Shown here in pieces: positions 5,628-8,677 of a stretch of DNA of 8,677 nucleotides; positions within the stretch are counted from its first letter, which is position 1; every line of letters begins with the position of its first letter. Under the pieces are notes generated by a model that worked only from the letters and a program-made list of their open reading frames with translations, was not told the origin of the DNA and made no database searches. The stretch is from positions 1-8,677 of the forward strand of contig CANRER010000058.1 of NCBI GenBank assembly GCA_947629615.1. Reading direction: 5' to 3'. Position numbers and translations under genes: made by a program. The DNA comes from an uncultured Clostridia bacterium (lineage in GTDB: Bacteria; Bacillota; Clostridia; UMGS1883).

Positions 5628-8393
5628 ATGCAAAAACTCAAAAAACTGCTCGCCGTGCTCGTGTGTGCGGCAATGACGCTCGTCGCAGCGCCGTGCCTGA
5701 CTGTCGGCGCGGCAACGGCGAAAGACGGACTGACGTATACAGAATATGACGACCATATAACGGTCACCGGCTACACCGGCTCTTCTGATAAGCTTGTAAT
5801 TTCCGACGTAATTAAAGGTAAGCCGGTGACAACCATAGATCCGTATGCATTTTTCGAATGTACCAGTCTGAAAAGCGTAACAATTTCGAACAATGTGACA
5901 AAAATCGGCGACTATGCGTTTTCAAGCTGTACCGGCCTAACTGAAGTTAAGATTGGCAGCGGCATAAAACAAATCAGTTGGGGCGCTTTCGCCGGCTGTG
6001 ACGCTCTCACCTATTTTAATATACCTAACAATGTGACAGAAATTCTAAGCTATGCCTTTGCGAATTGTTCAGCGTTGACAAGCATAAATATACCAAGCAG
6101 TGTGACATATCTTGGCGGTTGGGTATTTGAAGGCTGCGCCAACCTCGTAAGCGTGACAATACCCGACAGCGTGACGCACATTGGCTACTCCGCATTTGAC
6201 GGAACAGCTCTGTATAATGATGACGGCAATTGGGGAAACGGCATACTTTATATTGATAATCATTTGATAAAAGCGCGCGCGAATGAGGTGTCAGGAGCCT
6301 ATGCCATAAGGCCCGACACCATAACGGTTTCGGACATTGCCTTTGAAGAGTGCACCGGTCTTACCGAAGTAAGCATACCAAGCAGTGTAAAGTATGTTGG
6401 CAGTAAGGCCTTTTCAAAATGCACACGTCTATTGAAAATAGAGCTTGACGGCGAGAATGAAAATTACGATTGTTATGACGGAGCACTGTTCAACAAACAA
6501 ATGACAAAACTTATGCAATATCCGTGCGGGAACATCAGAACAAGTTATATTATTCCATCCAGCGTAAAGGAGATTGACAGCAGTGCGTTTTACGGCTGCG
6601 CGAACATTAAAAGCGTAACAATTCCTAACGGCGTAACAATAATTAATTATGATACGTTTCGTGAATGCACAGGCTTAAAAAGCATCAGCGTACCGCTAAG
6701 TGTGACAAAGATTGATATGTCAGCGTTCGATAGCTGCGCAAGCATTGCGGACGTGTATTATGCCGGCAGCGCGGAGGATTGGAAAAGAATTGATATTGGC
6801 ATATGTAACGACAATTTTACCAATGCTAATATTCATTACAACAGTGACGGGCCGAGCGAAGACGAGGATATGGACGAAATTGCCGAAACTATAGCTGGGC
6901 CATTGAAATACTACGGCGCGCAGACATTAGAAATGAACTTGCCCACTCATATGTTCAAAAATACATATGAAGAAAGCGTCGCTATTTCCTTTGATTTGAA
7001 AATAAATGCTTTCTCCGACGGCGTTATCGCGTTTTCGAGCAATAAAACCGTTTTCGGCGACGAAGCGATAGCAATCCACACAAACGGCTCGTTCATAGCC
7101 CGCAACGGCGATGGAAAGGGCGGCGCGACAAACGAAAGCTTTTTTAAGCCGACCTTGGGCGAAACCTATCATTTTGAAATAACAACCGATACCAAGTTAC
7201 ACACATGGAGCGCGAAAATGACAGCGCCCGACGGTCAAATGGTTATCGCTGCAAAAGACTATGGATACAGAACGAACCAAGATAAAATTGACAGAATTAT
7301 TTTGCTGGTAAATAAAAGCAAGTTAGAATATTTGGACGATGTGGAGTTGACAAACCTTACAATAAGCTCAACCCCGGGAAATTATGCCATTGCCTCCATT
7401 GATGTTCCGACAAAAACATACACCGTCAATAACGGCGGTATTCTGCCTTTTCCGAAGCAGTTTAACGCAACCTTGGAAACCGGCGAAAAAATACCCGTTA
7501 ATGTGACGTGGGATATATCTATGCTGAACGGGCCGGGTGAATATACCGTATACGGAGCGGTAAAGGGCTATGATGAAAAAATACCCGTAAACGTTATTGT
7601 CAATGACACAAAGTGGCTGCTCAAAGAAAGCCTTGACGACAACTTAAAATATTATTGCTCGCAATATTCGGATAAAAAGCAGCATATGTTCAAGAACATA
7701 TATTCCGGCGAAATAAGGATTGAATTTGACTTAAAGATTAACAAGCTGTCGGACGGAGCAATAATTTTCACAAATCAAAGCGAGATTTACGGGCCCGAAG
7801 CCTTTTTAATTCAAACTAACGGACCGCTTATTTCACGTGACGGCGACGGCAGCGGCAATGCGGAACTCAATAAATTCTATTCGCCAACTTTAGGGCAAAC
7901 TTACCATTTCACGCTTATAACCGATATGGCGGCGCACCTATGGAGCGGAATTATGACAACTCCGAACGGCGAAGCCGTTTCCGTTGCGGAAAATTACGGC
8001 TACAGAACAAATCAAGACTCCATCGACAGAATAATTCTCGTCAAAAACACCAATGAAGAAAAATTCGTGGACGATGTGGAGGTTATAAATCTTAAAATAT
8101 ATCAAGCAATTAATAGCTCAGACCCCATTATCGAGGTAGACGAAATCAAACAAACGGAAACCGGTACACTTGTAAGCATAAGCGCCGTCAATATCCCGAA
8201 CTGGGCGAGGATTTATGTTGCTTCTTATGACGACAAAGGCGTTCGGATAAGCTTGACTAAGGCTGCTGTCATTGGCGGTAGAACGTTGTTAACTGTTCCC
8301 GACGACAGCAAAAAAATCAAAGTATTCTATTGGGAAAGCCTTAATAGCATGAGGCCGCTATGCCCTGTAAAGGAAGTTGCAGTCGTTAAGTGA
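5628..8393 (+). CDS. Secreted BspA-like leucine-rich-repeat protein with duplicated C-terminal module
   Basis: A 921-residue exported protein of unknown partner. Residues 1-~31 are a Sec signal peptide (KLKK, hydrophobic core, cleavage near GAATA); no lipobox is seen. Residues ~53-378 hold about eleven LRR_5/BspA repeats with the pattern IPxSVTxIGxxAFxxCxxL. Conserved Phe residues fall exactly 23 apart at 75, 98, 121, 144, 167 and 190, and again at 239/262 and 321/344/367, with two insertions (NGILYI around 205; GALFNK around 285). Residues ~375-405 form the usual cap (VYYAGSAEDW...ANIHYN). Residues 426-579 and 673-826 are two copies of one beta-rich module. A Big_4-like Ig domain lies between them (588-658, VNVTWD, GPGEYTVYGAV). 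Residues ~832-921 form a small C-terminal domain ending FYWESLNSMRPLCPV. No LPxTG, S-layer or membrane anchor is visible, so it is probably released or held non-covalently. Binding to host protein, mucin or plant glycan is plausible for this family but not shown. The gene looks more AT-rich than its neighbours. Confidence 0.9.
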   Translation: MQKLKKLLAVLVCAAMTLVAAPCLTVGAATAKDGLTYTEYDDHITVTGYTGSSDKLVISDVIKGKPVTTIDPYAFFECTSLKSVTISNNVTKIGDYAFSSCTGLTEVKIGSGIKQISWGAFAGCDALTYFNIPNNVTEILSYAFANCSALTSINIPSSVTYLGGWVFEGCANLVSVTIPDSVTHIGYSAFDGTALYNDDGNWGNGILYIDNHLIKARANEVSGAYAIRPDTITVSDIAFEECTGLTEVSIPSSVKYVGSKAFSKCTRLLKIELDGENENYDCYDGALFNKQMTKLMQYPCGNIRTSYIIPSSVKEIDSSAFYGCANIKSVTIPNGVTIINYDTFRECTGLKSISVPLSVTKIDMSAFDSCASIADVYYAGSAEDWKRIDIGICNDNFTNANIHYNSDGPSEDEDMDEIAETIAGPLKYYGAQTLEMNLPTHMFKNTYEESVAISFDLKINAFSDGVIAFSSNKTVFGDEAIAIHTNGSFIARNGDGKGGATNESFFKPTLGETYHFEITTDTKLHTWSAKMTAPDGQMVIAAKDYGYRTNQDKIDRIILLVNKSKLEYLDDVELTNLTISSTPGNYAIASIDVPTKTYTVNNGGILPFPKQFNATLETGEKIPVNVTWDISMLNGPGEYTVYGAVKGYDEKIPVNVIVNDTKWLLKESLDDNLKYYCSQYSDKKQHMFKNIYSGEIRIEFDLKINKLSDGAIIFTNQSEIYGPEAFLIQTNGPLISRDGDGSGNAELNKFYSPTLGQTYHFTLITDMAAHLWSGIMTTPNGEAVSVAENYGYRTNQDSIDRIILVKNTNEEKFVDDVEVINLKIYQAINSSDPIIEVDEIKQTETGTLVSISAVNIPNWARIYVASYDDKGVRISLTKAAVIGGRTLLTVPDDSKKIKVFYWESLNSMRPLCPVKEVAVVK
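5850..6197 (+). repeat. Tandem 69-bp (23-residue) leucine-rich repeats
   Basis: Within the surface-protein gene the coding unit repeats with an exact 69-bp period through residues 75-190 (conserved AF...C...L...I(P)...V...I). More degenerate copies continue to about 6758, interrupted by two insertions. Divergence between units is mostly at the DNA level, with the hydrophobic frame kept. Confidence 0.8.
6903..7364 (+). repeat. Duplicated module, copy A (residues 426-579)
   Basis: This is the first of two homologous segments of 154 codons. Shared landmarks with copy B include LKYY at the start, HMFKN, FDLKIN followed by SDG, IxTNG, RxGDG, PTLGxTYHF, GYRTNQDxIDRIIL and a DDVEh-x-NLxI end. The jelly-roll-like pattern of short beta-strands recalls lectin/laminin-G-like folds, but the family is not certain. 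Confidence 0.8.
7644..8105 (+). repeat. Duplicated module, copy B (residues 673-826)
   Basis: This is the second copy, equal in length to copy A and starting 741 bp later, with the Ig-like domain in between. Protein similarity is obvious but the DNA has drifted, so the duplication is not recent. Confidence 0.8.
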
Positions 8394-8433
8394 CCACATA
8401 AAAATAAGAGGGCATAAGACCCCTTAATATATT

Positions 8434-8476
8434 CCCCGGCGCGGCGGGCCTATGCCCGTACCCTCACGCGCCGGGG
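8434..8476 (+). terminator. Large GC-rich hairpin after the surface-protein gene, probable terminator or REP-type element
   Basis: CCCCGGCGCG (8434-8443) pairs with CGCGCCGGGG (8467-8476) in a perfect 10-bp stem. Inside it CGGGC (8445-8449) pairs with GCCCG (8454-8458). The downstream tract ATATTTGCTTTT is a weak U-tract, so termination is plausible but not certain. Its GGCGCG/CGCGCC arms repeat those of the palindrome upstream of the gene. Confidence 0.55.
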
Positions 8477-8515
8477 ATATTTGCTTTTACGTATGCCACG
8501 AAATATGACACGCAC

Positions 8516-8543
8516 AAAAAAAGCGCCAATAAACGGCGCTTTT
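8516..8543 (-). terminator. Intrinsic terminator, best read on the minus strand
   Basis: AAAAGCGCC (8519-8527) pairs with GGCGCTTTT (8535-8543) around a 7-nt loop. On the minus strand the stem runs into seven T (8522-8516). On the plus strand only the four T of the stem itself are available. It therefore probably ends a minus-strand transcript entering from beyond the right edge, and may also back up termination of the surface-protein gene. Confidence 0.7.
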
Positions 8544-8591
8544 CGGGCACAAAGGATTTCACATAGGATTTGACTGTAACGTCGGAGCAAA

Positions 8592-8671
8592 GACGGAGTG
8601 CCGCCGAAGGCGGCAACTCGCGAAAGGTTGGTAGTGAGCCAAAGCCGTCGTGAGGGCCGCTTATCGGCCCG
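8592..8671. repeat. Structured non-coding stretch at the right edge
   Basis: Three nested or adjacent stems are visible: GACGG (8592-8596) with CCGTC (8645-8649); inside it GAGT-GCCGCC (8596-8605) with GGCGGC-A-ACTC (8609-8619); and next to it GGGCCG (8654-8659) with CGGCCC (8665-8670). It could be a dispersed repeat, or the 3' part of a minus-strand RNA that ends at the 8516-8543 terminator. No convincing gene covers it. Confidence 0.4.
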
Positions 8672-8677
8672 AGCAGG

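Noticed and set aside
5817..6758. The 69-bp periodicity as a CRISPR or non-coding tandem array
   Set aside because: The repeats are in frame, degenerate at DNA level and match the leucine-rich-repeat protein pattern; there are no identical repeats with unique spacers.
8464..8676. Minus-strand open frame entering from the right edge
   Set aside because: It runs straight through a strong minus-strand terminator and several palindromes, with no recognisable domain. It is probably an open frame within a repeat.

Overview
The window reads as chromosomal DNA of a strictly anaerobic, fermentative member of the Clostridia, most likely an Oscillospirales/Ruminococcaceae-type organism. This is inferred from four things: an [FeFe]-hydrogenase maturase (HydE), a flavodiiron O2/NO-scavenging protein fused to a high-molecular-weight-rubredoxin-like module, strong AGGAGG-type ribosome binding sites with sigma-A promoters, and a secreted BspA-type leucine-rich-repeat protein. 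No phage, transposon, CRISPR array, tRNA or rRNA gene is visible.

Layout: (1) 1-640, plus strand, the 3' part of hydE, whose beginning lies left of the window. (2) A compact bidirectional terminator (631-665) separates it from a convergent minus-strand operon: lysS (lysyl-tRNA synthetase, 3215-1653) followed after 36 bp by a thymidylate-kinase-like gene (1616-657) with an unusual N-terminal extension of about 110 residues. lysS has its own near-consensus promoter. (3) 5126-3333, minus strand, a flavodiiron protein made of beta-lactamase-like diiron domain, flavodoxin, flavin reductase and short rubredoxin, with its own promoter and terminator. (4) 5127-5627, a 501-bp divergent intergenic region holding two back-to-back promoters, two AT-rich dyads and, on the plus strand, what looks like a structured RNA of about 275 nt. 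It begins at the predicted start site, is closed by a ~20-bp long-range stem and ends in a strong intrinsic terminator. (5) 5628-8393, plus strand, a 921-residue secreted protein with a signal peptide, leucine-rich repeats, two copies of a ~154-residue beta-rich module flanking a bacterial Ig-like domain, and a small C-terminal domain. (6) 8394-8677, non-coding, several strong hairpins, one of which is a good minus-strand terminator.

How it fits together: HydE and the flavodiiron protein belong to hydrogen metabolism and oxygen/NO protection in an anaerobe, but they are not in one operon. lysS and the kinase-like gene are housekeeping. The most interesting part is the 5277-5550 RNA. No promoter was recognised between its terminator and the surface-protein gene, so it may be either a free-standing small RNA or a terminator-containing leader through which the surface-protein gene is expressed. 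I could not match it to a known RNA family from sequence alone.
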